From Poa pratensis (Eukaryota > Streptophyta > Magnoliopsida > Poales > Poaceae): DNA of 64,000 nt. The translations under genes were made by a program, and so were the position numbers. Shown here piece after piece: positions 42,993 through 54,757 of this stretch. Under the pieces are notes generated by a model, which saw only the letters and a list, made by a program, of their open reading frames with translations, searched no databases and was not told the DNA's origin. Positions within the stretch are counted from its first letter, which is position 1. Each line of letters opens with the position of its first letter. The stretch is taken from NCBI GenBank assembly GCA_947311845.1, contig CAMZMU010000111.1:25916200-25980199 (forward strand). Direction: 5' to 3'.

Positions 42993-42997
42993 GCTTC

Positions 42998-44270
42998 AGA
43001 GCTCTCTCTATTCTTTCTCATGCCGCCTTGCCATACACTTATGTTCATCATGTTCTCTCATCGTTGTTGGTGGCCATGTGAGGACATTTGTGCCCCAATC
43101 ATTCGATGCATTTTAGCAAGTGAGACACCACAGTTAGCCATCCTTTCGCAGTTAACATCCCAACAACCGTCATCATCGAGATTTGTCGTGACCTCCCTCG
43201 TTGTCATTCGCCTCCTCCTCTGTTCCTTAGGAGCGTAGTTAGGCCTAGAGGTGTCAGCCTTCAATCATGGGCCTAAAACCATAATATCAAAATGTATCTC
43301 TTAGAAATTTGGCAAAGAAATAAGATGTACATGGCTCTCAATCCAAGATTAAATAGTCAGTCTAACCATAGGCGTTCTCTTGTACATGCTCCTCCTTGCT
43401 ACCCCTTTTCTTTGCTCCTACCCCACTCCTTATCCCGCCACTCACCTCTTCCGTTTAAACGGTAATCGAGTGTTCACTATCTAGTTTTTACCATATAGTA
43501 AGAAGTTATGCTTTTGTTTGTCATTGCGACGGATTATGATTATGTCATTCGGGCTTAATACTTTTGCTATTTTTAGCATTTTGTAACCACTTCATTTTTA
43601 CTCTTGTGGCTAGTAACTACGCCTGAGCCTCATACAACATAATTTGTCCCAAAATAAAAGGTACATTATTATACATAAAACTACTATTTTGGATCTTCGA
43701 CCACCCGTATGTGAATTATATGGATTGGGCCTTAAAATTAAAATCATTGTATTTGTCTCGTAATACCTTTATGGTATATGCCATTTAATATCGTTCTAAA
43801 CATACAACGAGCTAATACATTGGAGATGTTAAACCATGTCTTATATGTTGGGACTTAGGAAGTATTATTTGGCAACACAAAACAATATAGTTTGGCAACC
43901 ACAAAGTGAGCACTTAGTTAAACTTGGACTCCACGACATGAAGGTAACAACTTTTTTATTACAAACGATCCAACCTTATTGATTGCTCAAACAAAGTACA
44001 TCAAATAGAGTGCACCAAAATCAACACGAACCACAAAGAGTTATGATAAAATCCAATCTTACATCAAGGTACTTTGAAGATGTCGTATCAAGTTTTACCC
44101 TTTTTTCATCTTGATTTCCTCCATGTTTTCAGTAACAAGAAACTGCAAAAGACCATATATGCACAAACTAATCTAACCTCTGAGGGTTGAATAGCCGCAC
44201 AAATCATCCACCAACTTTCCAAGTAGTTTTCTTGAGAAGATTTTATATAAGGGTTTAATACACGATAATA
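42998..44270. other. Intergenic, nothing recognised
   Basis: AT-rich DNA between the retrotransposon and the GnT-II promoter region. No reading frame, RNA or repeat could be supported. Confidence 0.5.
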
Positions 44271-44276
44271 CGCTAA

Positions 44277-44440
44277 TCCCTCCGTGTCAAAATACAAGGC
44301 ATATCAATTTTTACTCATGAGAGATGAGACTTTGTCTAAGCAATTTATATTATTTTTGTTACAAATTTGGTCAAACTTTGTAAAATATGACCTAAAAATA
44401 TTTTTTTAATACTCTATTAAATCTAATAATCATTAAAGTG
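44277..44440. mobile_element. Truncated MITE remnant
   Basis: AATCCCTCCGTGTCAAAATA resembles a left Stowaway-type terminus. The following AAGGCATATC and TTGGTCAAACTTTG are motifs seen in grass MITEs. No matching right terminus was found, so the end coordinate is approximate. Confidence 0.45.
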
Positions 44441-44687
44441 TAGAGTACAATTAAAGAAGAAAAGCTGGAAGAGAAAAAGGCAAAGGAGAAACAGTAATCC
44501 AAGCAGCCAGCAAAGACCAGGAAAACCCAGTCCACTTATCGCAGCTGCCTAATCAACTCGGCACGGGACGCTAACTCCAGAAGCCAGCAGCCAACAAACT
44601 CCCCCGCCACCCGCCCAGCTCAAGATCCGGCTAGCCCCCAATCCCGCCGCCGTCCAGGATCCGGAAGGTGGCGCCGCCGCCGGCGCC

Positions 44688-46025
44688 ATGGCCACCTCCT
44701 CTTCCTCCTCCCAACACCACCACCGCGCGCGCCTCCGCTCCCGCGCCGCGCCCCTCTTCGCCGCCGTCGTCCTCGCGGTGCTCGCCCTCACCGCGCTCCT
44801 CCGCGCCAGCATCCGCGAGGGCGGCCTATCCCCGCCCGCCTCCTCCGCCGCCGCCGCCGAACGCGCGGCCGCCGCACGCAACCACACCATCGCGCAGCGC
44901 AAGATCCTGCTCGACCCGTCCTTCACCCCGCGCCTGCCGCGCCAGAGCGCGCTCTCCCTCTCGCTCGCCCAGCGGAACGCGCTGCCGCCCCGCAACGCCG
45001 CGCGCTTCCCGCGCCTCCCCGATGGCCACCTCAAGATCGTCCTCTACGTCCACAACCGGCCCCGCTACCTCCGCCTCGTCGTCGACAGCCTCTCCCGCGT
45101 CGACGGCATCGCCGAGGCGCTGCTCGTCGTCAGCCACGACGGCTACTTCCCGGAGATGGACGAGATCGTGAAAGGCATCACTTTCTGCCAGGTCAAGCAG
45201 ATCTTCGCGCCCTACTCGCCGCACCTGTACCCGGACTCCTTCCCCGGCGTCACGGCCGGGGACTGCCGGGATAAGGACAAGGCGGCCGAGAAAAGGTGCC
45301 AGGGCAACCCTGACCAGTACGGCAACCACCGCGCTCCCAGGATCGTGTCGCTCAAGCACCACTGGTGGTGGATGATGAACACCGTGTGGGATGGGCTGGA
45401 GGAGACCAGGGACTTCGATGAGCACATTCTCTTCATAGAGGAGGACCACTACATCTTCCCCAATGCATACCGGAACGCGCAGCTGCTTGTGGATTTGAAG
45501 CCGAAGAAGTGCCCCCAATGCTATGCTATCAATTTGGCACCGTCTGATGTCAAGGCGAAAGGGGAAGGTTGGGAGAGCTTGATTGCCGAGAAGATGGGTA
45601 ACATTGGCTATGCCTTCAACAGGACTGTGTGGAGGAAGATTCATGCTAAGGCTAAGGAGTTCTGCTCATTTGATGAGTACAATTGGGATATTACGATGTG
45701 GGCAACCGTGTATCCGTCGTTTGGAGCTCCTGTTTACAGTCTGAGGGGACCTAGGAGGAGTGCTGCACATTTTGGCAAGTGTGGCCTGCACCAAGGCCAT
45801 GACCCAGGCAATGTCTGTGGGGATAATGGCGTGGGAGCCGTAGAAGTAGATGCCATCGATAAGGTTCCTAACATCAAAGCTGATTGGCCAGTTCACGTCA
45901 TCAGGAAACAACAGGGGTATCAGGCTGGTTTCAAAGGATGGGGTGGCTGGGGCGATCGCCGTGATCAGGAGCTTTGCTTGAGTTTTGCATACATGTACCA
46001 TGTCAAAGACCCATTGTCCTCATGA
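44688..46025 (+). CDS. GnT-II, alpha-1,6-mannosyl-glycoprotein 2-beta-N-acetylglucosaminyltransferase
   Basis: This Golgi enzyme (family GT16, MGAT2 type) adds GlcNAc to the alpha-1,6 mannose arm of N-glycans, after GnT-I and mannosidase II, to make complex glycans. The 445-residue protein has a short Ser/His/Arg-rich cytosolic tail, one membrane anchor (about residues 20-41, PLFAAVVLAVLALTALL), an Ala-rich stem, and a catalytic domain with KIVLYVHNRPRYLRLVVDSL, LVVSHDGY, SLKHHWWWMMNTVWDG, the metal-binding-type motif FIEEDHYIFPNA (about 250-261), and AAHFGKCGLHQG. It is a single exon of normal family length. The start is in the context GGCGCCATGGCC. Two N-glycosylation sequons (NHT, NRT) are present. 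The 5' third is extremely GC-rich, as in many grass genes. No defect was seen. Confidence 0.95.
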   Translation: MATSSSSSQHHHRARLRSRAAPLFAAVVLAVLALTALLRASIREGGLSPPASSAAAAERAAAARNHTIAQRKILLDPSFTPRLPRQSALSLSLAQRNALPPRNAARFPRLPDGHLKIVLYVHNRPRYLRLVVDSLSRVDGIAEALLVVSHDGYFPEMDEIVKGITFCQVKQIFAPYSPHLYPDSFPGVTAGDCRDKDKAAEKRCQGNPDQYGNHRAPRIVSLKHHWWWMMNTVWDGLEETRDFDEHILFIEEDHYIFPNAYRNAQLLVDLKPKKCPQCYAINLAPSDVKAKGEGWESLIAEKMGNIGYAFNRTVWRKIHAKAKEFCSFDEYNWDITMWATVYPSFGAPVYSLRGPRRSAAHFGKCGLHQGHDPGNVCGDNGVGAVEVDAIDKVPNIKADWPVHVIRKQQGYQAGFKGWGGWGDRRDQELCLSFAYMYHVKDPLSS

Positions 46026-47154
46026 TGGTGGTATAGGCACACAGATTTTTGGCATTCAGGATGCCCTTGTTGTACTGTTATTTGGCACGCTTCGATTGAT
46101 TCATACACGGTTTGTGATATAAATAGGCTTTCACCCTTTTTCTCAATTTTGTAGAATAGTTTGAGAAACATTATCTTAGCCCTTAGACTTGGGTCACCCT
46201 TCCCAAAATGTACGATTTACTTTTGACTCACTGATATGGATGGAGTTTACTCTTTGACGATCATTTGCGACATTTATTAGAGTCTGTCATGTTTACTTTG
46301 TTTGATTGAAGTACTTCTTGCTGTACATGTGTAATATTTAAGGAAGCTTAATGGTTGTTGATGATCAGTTCCTCTTATGGTCTTACTAGTTCCAGTGGTA
46401 TAAGTATCTATTCTCTGTTGTATGATTTTAAACTAATTTGTAGTACTAAAGGATTCTACAACGTTCAATATCTCTTTGATCATCCTATGCATAATTATAT
46501 CTTCTTCAGTTTCATACGCTTCTTGTGTGGTGTTACTATTTGTAGCTACATGTATTTCTAAGGAACTCATATACTCTTGAACTCTATACTTGCACTAGTA
46601 TAGGCTGTAAAAATAATACTTGCATCACTATAGAATTTTTAGCTGGTGAAATTTTAGGCAAGTACAGATATATAGATACTCAGTGAACACCAAGATAGGA
46701 AGCCTTTTTCTGTAAGTTTTCTTAACTGTTATTAATGGCGCTTATAGATATTGTGCAATTCACTCATCATGGCTAAAGTTGTAGGCATATCATTATAGTA
46801 AACATTCAGCCGCCTGAACGTCCTTTATGTGGCTGTCAGCATTTACTGTATGATGATTATAAAACTTGACTGCACATGTAATTAAGCGAGACGAATTAGC
46901 TAACAAAGGTCTCATGGAGTGTACAATCAGATATATATTGAAGTTTGTATTTCCATTCTGGCTGCTTTTAGGTTTGAAATGTTGGGCTAGTCCGTTCATG
47001 GGCTTGATCAGAAACCACAACAGAACACCTATTTTCTCAGCTGGTATATTGACACATCTGACCTTAGAATTACTAGAGGTCTGTTCAGCAGCACATATTC
47101 TAACAGTAAGCATTCTATTGCCTTCCAATCATCATATCCCATAATCATTATATT
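46026..47154. other. GnT-II 3' flank, no gene
   Basis: The first 800 bases or so include the 3' UTR and are duplicated at 47850-48628. No gene was seen. The segment 46870-47150 is unique in this window. Confidence 0.6.
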
Positions 47155-47849
47155 CCCTTGCAACCACCACTCTCCAGGATCATGTTGCTGAAGCACCACT
47201 AGTGGTGGACTGGTGGATGATGAACACCGTGATGGATTGGCCGGAGGAGACCAGGAATCACATCTCTTCATAGAGGAGGATCAGTTAACCAGTACATCCT
47301 CCCCGATGCAGACCGAACGTGCAGTTACTTGTGGATTTGAAGCCAAAGAAGTGCCCCCAATGCTATGCTCATAATGTGGTGCCACCAATGTCAAGGCAAA
47401 AGGGGAAGGTTGGGAGAGCTTGATTTCTGAGAAGATGGGTAACTTTGGTTATGCATTTAATAGGGCCGTGTGAGAGGGAGATTCATGCTAAGGCTAAGCA
47501 TTTCTGGTCATTTGGTGAGTATAGTTGAGATATTACGATGTGCGCAACCGTGTACCCGTCATTTGGAGCTCCTGTTTACAGCCTGAGGGAACATAGGAGG
47601 AGTGCTGCACATTTTGGCAAGTGCGAGCCTGCACCAAGGCCAGGATGCAAGCAATGTCTGTGTGGATAATGGCGTGGAAATCTACAACTAAATGCCATTG
47701 ATAAGGTTCCTAAAATCAAAGCTGATTGGCCAGTTCACAAGCATCAGGGTGTGTTCGAAGCATGGGGTGTCTGGGCCGACCGGCGTGGCCAGGAGCTTTG
47801 CTTGAGTTTTGTGTACGCATAACATGTTAAAGATCCATCTTATGCATGA
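47155..47849 (+). pseudogene. Decayed, 5'-truncated GnT-II copy
   Basis: From CAACCACCACTCTCCAGGAT onward the DNA follows the GnT-II coding sequence from about codon 212 to the end. Recognisable pieces are CCAAAGAAGTGCCCCCAATG, GGGGAAGGTTGGGAGAGCTT and GTGCTGCACATTTTGGCAAG. The copy has many indels and in-frame stops, for example TGA and TAG where the gene has Trp or Asn codons, and it lacks the membrane anchor and stem. Because the non-transcribed 3' flank is also copied, it arose by DNA duplication rather than from mRNA. Confidence 0.9.
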
Positions 47850-48628
47850 TGGGTGTGTGTAGGCACATGAATTTTGGCATTCCAGTTGCCTTTGTGTTAT
47901 TGTTATTTGACAGGTGTCGATTGATTCATGCCTAGAGTGTGATATAATTGCTTTCACTTTTTTCTCAATCTTATAGAATATATTTTTATTTGAAAACATT
48001 GTCTTAGCTATATGGTTTGCTATCAAGTTTTAACCCACTGCTGTGGATATAGTTTACTGTTTCAAGAACACCTACAATATTTATTATTAAGCTGTCATGT
48101 TTACTTCGGTTGATTGAATTGTTGCTTTCTGCACCTCTTCAATATTCAAGGATGCTTAATGGTTGCTGAAATCAGTTCCACTTATGGTCTTACAGTTTCT
48201 AGTGGTATCAGTATCTCGTCTATTTTATGATTTGAAATTAATTTTTAGTACAAATGATCCTACTGTGTTTGGTATCTCTGGTCATCAAATGCATACTTGT
48301 ATCTTCTTAAGTTTCACACGCTTTTTGATTACTGTTTCTACTCTTAGCTAGTCCTATTTCTTAGGAGCTCATGTACTCCGGTGTTTTTATTTGACAATAT
48401 TTACTCCCGTGTTAGCATTTTTTAGAAGTGAAATGTTAGACAAGTACATAGATACTCACTGAACAACAAGATTGGTTTCTAAGTTCTCTTGACTATTGGT
48501 AATATTTGTTTAATTAGATATTATGTAATTTTCTTATCATGGTCTAGAGCCGTCGGCATATCATTATATTTAGCATAGCATTATTAGCTAGTGAAGTTAT
48601 AGAGAAGTACAGAGATATTGAACAACCA
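47850..48628. repeat. Duplicated GnT-II 3' flank
   Basis: It parallels 46026-46800 throughout: TTGGCATTC, TGTTATTTG, GATTGATTCAT, AAGGATGCTTAATGGTTG and CTTATGGTCTTAC. The last 60 bases (AGTGAAGTTATAGAGAAGTA) begin a further partial copy that continues beyond the retrotransposon at 62974. Confidence 0.82.
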
Positions 48629-51600
48629 TGTGGGGACCCCGGACTAGCCGTCCGAAATACCCGATTATGCATAACACAACGACCCCATGATCAGTCTGTC
48701 GTTGCACATAATCCGAACTGAATACCAAAGTTTACATCCATACAATACCGAGTCTTAAGTCTTACAAACCTGGCCATACAGGCCTAATTATACATAGGTG
48801 CCTTCAAGGGCCAAATCATCTTTATTCAGCGGAAACTACGGTAGTAGGGCGAAACCAAACTAACCACACCCGACAGGCAGCTGACTTAAGAAGATCCTAG
48901 TTCGCATAAGCGTCGCCGAACTCCTCTTCAACGTAGGGCTCCTCGAAATCTGGCTAAGACAATAGCCAGGGACGAAACCAATATGAGTACATTGGAATGT
49001 ACTCGCAAACTACCCCCAACTTGAGTAAGCACTAGTTTTTATTTCTTAAAAACTTTTATTTGAAAAACTCTCAAAATCTTTTACTGATAAAGGGGGGGGG
49101 GGGGGGGGGTGAGAAGAAGTTTAAAACCATCTCTTAAGAAAACACCACTTTCAGCGGTTTCTCCGGAACTCCTCCGGTATCCAACCATACCGTACCATGG
49201 TTCCAACCCCATCACCACCCCGTACCAACTCATTGGTACCGGTGGGAAAATACCCTGTCCAAGTCAACTTCCTCAACACAAACCAGAGTTTGCAAAACTT
49301 TGCACATGGTCTTAGTAGTTCTACCCAACTGTCCATATCCGAGGACTCGGCTATTCGAATAGTTTTACCCTCTGCAGAGGTAGTACGCTTTTCCCACACC
49401 ATCCGGTCACTCATCGTGTCAGCCACGTCCCGCCATACCAGAGGTATGCGAAGTTGAGTTCCCGGCCATAGCCTGTCCTTTGCTCATGCTAGTATAGGAC
49501 CCTGCCGCTACGACACTTTCCACCGACACTCAAATCCTCAGAAACTAAGTGTGGGGACTCGTAGTTCTGCCCGGCGGACCCAAGGGAGCCCTTCAATCCT
49601 CTTCCTCCAAACACGTCCATACCGGCTTCCGGTAGACCAACACTGAAGAGGACCCAGGTCAGGGGGTAGGTCCTCAGATCACCCCCTCATGGAACGAGGT
49701 TATCCTCGTTATTGAGGCATCCAGTACTAACACAGGCAAATTATATGACTACGCCCTTTCCCATATGTGGGTAAATGTGGTCGCACAGATTTTTGGCTGG
49801 GGATGTAAGTACAAGGACACAATGTGCATTTTTCCTTCCAAAACCAACATCAGACGTTGTTTCTCCACCTTCATACCGACCTTTCGGTACTGCACCTTTA
49901 CCCAAGTATTTCCAAAAGAATTTTGAATAAATATTGTTTTCCCATCCTATAGTTGTAGACGACTACTTGATATTTCTACATAAGGTGGCCAAATAGTTTT
50001 CATATTTTTGTAAAAAGGTTTTCAAAATCCTTGATACTAGTGAGAACTCAGGTGACTGAAATAGTTGTATAAAAGTGCAAGCTCAGTGAAGTAGCTTGCC
50101 TGGCTCAACAAAGTTCTCGGGATCCTGTTCTGCTGTTCAAGGTACTCTCCTTCCTCGTAGACTCCGGCAACGTTCTCGTCTAACGTCAAACAAGCAATGC
50201 AACAATTACTATACTAACTCAAGCATCAATACAACATCACAATTGCTACTCATAGCTACTACACACAACAAGCAACACAAGGTGATTTTAATTTAATTAA
50301 ATTAATCTTTATTTAATTATTTTCAAACTAAGGCAGAAACTAGTTGCACACCAATTAATTCACCATTTAATCTATGTTTGTCACAAAAATTCAAACTAAA
50401 TTTCTATGGATAGCTACTGATGTGTAGAAGATCACCCAATTGGATTGGGGTCATTTGGAGTTACCAAACTCCCTACACACCTGTTTTAGTTCAGAAGGTT
50501 TTCAAACAAGTTTTAGCTACCAAACAAATTAGGTTGCTCCAAAAATTAAATCCTTTTAGGGGGAACTAACCTTGGTTGAGTGTGACCTAACAAAATTGGT
50601 TTGAGTTTACTTGGATCTACCAATAACCCACACTCAAAAGTTTAGTGCAGAAGGGTGCACTGAGGTTCAACTAAAGGCTAGGGATTTTACACTGCTCAAA
50701 CAATTCTACAAAAACTTGGTGAGCTAAAGGATCATAATACAAAGCTATCAAAATTTGTTTCAAGTCATTTGGATTAATATAACTCCAGAAACAAATGGTT
50801 TGGTGTTTTAAACCTTCTAGAGCATTTTTAATAATACATTTTATTATTTAATTAAATGGAGTGAGACCACTTTGGTGAGTTAAAGAATTTCATAAGCTTT
50901 CCAGAACAGTTGAGTTTGAATTAATTGGATTTCTAGAACTCGAGATATTGAATTTCTAAGCTAGGTCCAGTACTGGATTATCCAGAGAAAAGAATTTGGA
51001 AAAATCATCTCCTCTGGATAATGATTAAAACTATGACATGTGGGGCCGGGTGGTCAGTGACTCAGGGAAAAATTCCCGCGTGTGGATAATGTTTAAAACG
51101 CTGACGGGTGGGTCCCGCTTGTCGGCGTCTAAACAAAACGAAGAGGTAAGTTACCGTTGGATCTAGATCCAACGGCGCACAGTGGTCGCGAACGGCGACG
51201 ACCATAAATGGGCGGCGCCGTCGCGCCGGCGACGGTGACGAGCACGGGCGGCTCACCTGGGGGCACGGGAGGTGGCGGAGATGACGCAGAAAGACGGCGG
51301 AGGGAGTGGGGAAGCTTCTGGGGCAAGTTTCGCGTGCTGGGGCGGCTCCAAACGACAGCGGCGTGGTCAGCACCTTCTCCGCGGCCGTGGCTCAACTCCG
51401 GCGAGTCCTCCGCGGCTCTGCTGTGCAAGAAACAACGGCAAAACACGGTGGGTGAGAGAGGGGCAATGGTGGTGCGAGCAGGGGCAAGAGAGAGAGCAGG
51501 GGAAGAGGGGTGCGACCTGGCCGTGGTCGGCCTCTTCCTCGATGCGGCAGCGCACTGCCGTGCTTGCACACGGCCGCTTCTGCGGCTTGTTGCCCTTCTG

Positions 51601-52853
51601 GTGCTCCAGGGGGAGTGAGTGGAGTGAGGGAGAGGTGGTGGCGAGGTGTGGGTGGAAGGGGTGGTGCGAGGCGGCTTTTATAGAGGGAGCTGCCTCACGG
51701 CCATCAATGGCGTGGAGGTGCAGAGGGGGTAGGAATGGTGCGGGGTCCGGATGGTGGCGTCTTGGAGGTGGCTGAGGGTCAGGGGTGCTGCAGGGGTGGT
51801 CAGCGGGGCAGGGGGAGACAGGGTGGCGCGCGAGCGTGCGATGCCGTGCGCGGCCCGCCACGGCGAGCGGCGTGTACGGCGAGGACGGAGAGCACGCTAG
51901 CAAGCGTCTGCAGCGGCGTGGTCTCGTCGAGCAGAAGCAGGGGTGGAGTGTGGTGCGGTGGACGCAGCGCAGCGTCGCCTCACGGTCGCGTCGTCCTCCT
52001 CCACGGAGGTGACCCGTGCGGCAGCGCGCCATGGCCGGCAGTGGCGTGGCGTCGCCCACACACCAGTTTTGGAGCAACGATCACGTCTCCCTCTTGCTCA
52101 GATGATCGAGGGGAGTGAGGGAGAGCGAGCGGAGCAAGCAATGGATGCAGGGATCGATCAAATCGATCGATTTGAGCTCGGCAAGGACGACAGTGGCGTG
52201 GCGCAAGCGGCTTGCCTCCTCCGGGTTGACTGGCTTGCGTCCATCGCCTTGCCTTGAATGATTGAGGTGTGGTGAGGGTGTAGATGCTGCTGGACAGCTT
52301 GATTGCTCAAAATCGAGCTCGAATTTGGGAGTTGAAACTCGGGTTGGAGATGAACATGGTGGTGACCACCAGGTGTTCGATGTTTTGTCTCAAAGAAAAA
52401 ATAAATTCAAATTTCTTGAATTTAATTCCATACTGGATTCATAAATATAAAGCATGGATTTTTGGTAGAGTGATAGAATTTATTGGATATGTGCCACATA
52501 GCACATTTTGTGTTTTGGGAAAGTTCAAGAAAGAATTAGAATTTGAATTTAGATTTTAGAAATATTTTTAGAGAGGGAAAAGAATATGAGAACAAGAGAG
52601 AGTGATCACATGTCACCCCTCTGAATTTGTTTTGACAAAAATTTTATTTTCTTAATAAGAGGAATTTTGTGTGACTTGTGTCACATTTTTTATGTGGGAA
52701 CTTTTTATTTTGTTTCTTTTCTTTTCTTTAAATTTTTATTTTAGCAAACAACCAACACAAGCAAGCACAACAACAAACACACAAAGTAACAGAAAATTTT
52801 TGTTGGCCCACATTTTTGACTAATAAACAGGGTTACAGATTTGGGATGTTACA
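48629..52853 (-). repeat. 3' LTR of the Tekay-type element
   Basis: 4225 bp. It differs from the other LTR by scattered substitutions and many one- or two-base indels, including a G16 run. The central part (about 51130-52260) is GC-rich. Its open frames on both strands are also open in the other LTR, but match nothing known. Confidence 0.92.
49094..49109. repeat. G16 homopolymer in the LTR
   Basis: The matching place in the other LTR (about 59215) has only five G. This is either a true microsatellite expansion or an assembly error. Confidence 0.9.
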
Positions 52854-52870
52854 GATCCTTCCCCCCTTAG
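52854..52870 (-). promoter_or_regulatory. Polypurine tract of the Tekay-type element
   Basis: On the minus strand CTAAGGGGGGAAGGATC directly precedes the 3' LTR, where plus-strand DNA synthesis starts. A perfect 8-bp inverted repeat, AAATCTCG-TCC-CGAGATTT (52874-52892), lies just beside it. Confidence 0.8.
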
Positions 52871-52898
52871 GATAAATCTCGTCCCGAGATTTCTAGGC

Positions 52899-53060
52899 TT
52901 AGGTGCTAAAGAGGTTGGGAAACTCGCTTCTAAGATAGTCCTCACGTTCCCAAGTTGCTTCCTCTTCGGAGTGGTTAGTCCACTGGACTTTATAAAACTT
53001 GATCTTGTTCCTCCGGGTGAGACGAATATCTTCGTCGAGAATTTTGAATGGTCTCTCGCG
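52899..53060 (-). pseudogene. Integrase C-terminal chromodomain of the Tekay-type element
   Basis: On the minus strand the frame reads FKILDEDIRLTRRNKIKFY, then KVQWTNHSEEEATWE and a final EDYLRSEF segment before a TAA at 52899-52901. The V.W..H...E.TWE pattern is the chromodomain of plant chromoviruses, which guides integration to particular chromatin. The segment itself is open. It is separated from the upstream integrase by frame changes near 53060-53100. Confidence 0.85.
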
Positions 53061-53095
53061 TAGTCAGATCATGGTTCAGGTCGATGGATTGGTGG

Positions 53096-54407
53096 TCAAT
53101 GTTCTTGAAAACATCGGCTGGTCAGGAACTTCAAGACACTTCCGGAGCAGGGAATGTGGAAGACATCATGAAATTCCGATAATTCTGGGGGTAACTCTAA
53201 CTGATAGGCTACTTCTCCGCGACGGGCAAGAATCTTGAAAGGTCCAATATATCTGGGTGCCAACTTTCCTTTGACATGGAAACGTTGCATCCCTTTGAGT
53301 GGTGTCACCCGAAGATAGACAAAATCTCCAGGTTGAAAGTGACGTCACGACGCTTGGGATCAGCATAACTTTTCTGACGGGATTGGGCGTTTTGAGACGC
53401 TCACGGATAAGTTGGACTTGCTCCTCGGCTTCACGGAGGGTATCTGGTCCAAACACTTTTCCTTCTCCGGTCTCGGACCAGTTCAAGGGTGTACGCACTT
53501 CTTGCCGTAAAGTGCTTCAAATGGGGCCATTTGCAGGCTAGACTGATAACTATTGTTATAGGAAAACTCTGCAAACGGAAGGCAATCTTCCCATTTAGAG
53601 CCATAGGCTAGGACACATGCACGAAGCATATCTTCCAGAATCTGGTTTACTCGCTCAGTCTGTCCTCCGGTCTGAGGGTGATAGGCTGTGCTGAAAGATA
53701 AGTGGGTTCCGAGGGCTTCGTGAAGAGCTTTCCAGAATCGTGAGGTGAACTGCGTGCCTCTGTCAGATACAATCCTCTTAGGCACTCCGTGCAGGCTTAC
53801 TATTCTGGAAATATACAAGTCTGCTAGCTGGTTCCCTCTATAAGTGGTGTTGACAGGAATGAAATGGGCAACCTTGGTCATCGATCAACTATGACCCAAT
53901 TGATCATGGCCTCGGTTTGACCTAGGAAGTCCGGTAATAAAATCCATTCCAATTTCATCCCATTTCCACTCGGGGGTCTTAAGGGGTTGGAGCAATCCTG
54001 CAGGGCGCTGGTGCTCTGCTTTGACTCGCTGACAGATATCACACTTGGCCACGAAAGACCAATTTCTCGCTTCATTCCATGCCACCAAAACTTCTCACGA
54101 AGATCTTGGTACATCTTGGTTCCTCCGGGGTGGATCGAGTATGGGGTATTGTGGGCTTCTTTCAGGATTAGACCTTGAGTTCCTTATCATCGGGCACACA
54201 TAGGCGTCCTTTGAATCTCAGAACTCCTTCAGCATCTATGGCAAAACCAGGTGCTTTATCGAGGGTATCTTTTCTTAATCCCTCGATACTCTCATGACCC
54301 TTCTGGGCTTCTTTGATTTGGTCCAACAGGGTTGGGGCTAACTCCAGGTTGGCAAGATATCCATGGCTAACCAATTCAAGTCCGAAATCTTCGAACTCCT
54401 TAAACAA
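53096..54407 (-). pseudogene. Integrase of the Tekay-type element
   Basis: A pre-integrase part (GLRKDTLDKAPGFAIDAEGV, RLCVPDD) precedes the zinc-binding region with [10 protein letters not shown] and [16 protein letters not shown]. The catalytic core has [11 protein letters not shown] (first Asp), IVSDRGTQFTSRFWKALHEA (second Asp) and HPQTGGQTERVNQ (Glu), then SYNNSYQSSLQMAPFEALYG and the C-terminal APRYIGPFKI. Frame changes occur at about 54170, 54110-53880, 53490 and 53300. Confidence 0.9.
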
Positions 54408-54457
54408 GGCTGGTTGCTCTGCTTGGATTAGGGTATTCAGGGTGCATGGCTTCCGGC

Positions 54458-54757
54458 TCAGGGCATCGGCACTACATTGGCTTTTCCGGGATGGTAATGA
54501 ATTCCGACATCATAGTCCTTAATCAATTCCATCCACCTTCTCTGCCTCAGATTCAACTCCTTCTGAGTGAAAATGTACTTCAGGCTTTTGTGATCTGTAT
54601 AGACCTCACAGCGATGACCCACAAGATAGGGTCGCCATGTTTTCAAAGCAAAAACCACAGCTGCTAACTCCAGGTCATGGGTTGGGTAATTCTCCTCATG
54701 CGGTCGCAATTGTCGAGACAGGTACGACACAACTTTCCTTCTTGCATCAGAACGCAA
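54458..54757 (-). pseudogene. RNase H region of the Tekay-type element
   Basis: [37 protein letters not shown] and [11 protein letters not shown] are Gypsy RNase H motifs, with Glu in LELAA and Asp in YTDHKS as catalytic residues. A frameshift near 54720 separates it from the RT frame, whose end already enters this domain ([17 protein letters not shown]). Confidence 0.9.

Noticed and set aside
42993..42997. Reading the outer element as a product of recombination between two copies, because GCATC and GCTTC differ
   Set aside because: Four of five bases match and the LTRs are about 98.5% identical and equal in length. A point mutation in the target duplication is simpler.
44826..45644. 272-codon frame antisense to GnT-II, and the 167-codon frame at 44668
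   Set aside because: They lie over the GC-rich part of a clear GnT-II gene and have the low-complexity composition of shadow frames.
51208..52118. Several 100-240-codon frames in the Tekay-type LTR, repeated at 61232-62224
   Set aside because: They sit in the GC-rich part of an LTR, overlap in all frames, and show no recognisable domain. Their presence in both LTRs only reflects LTR duplication.
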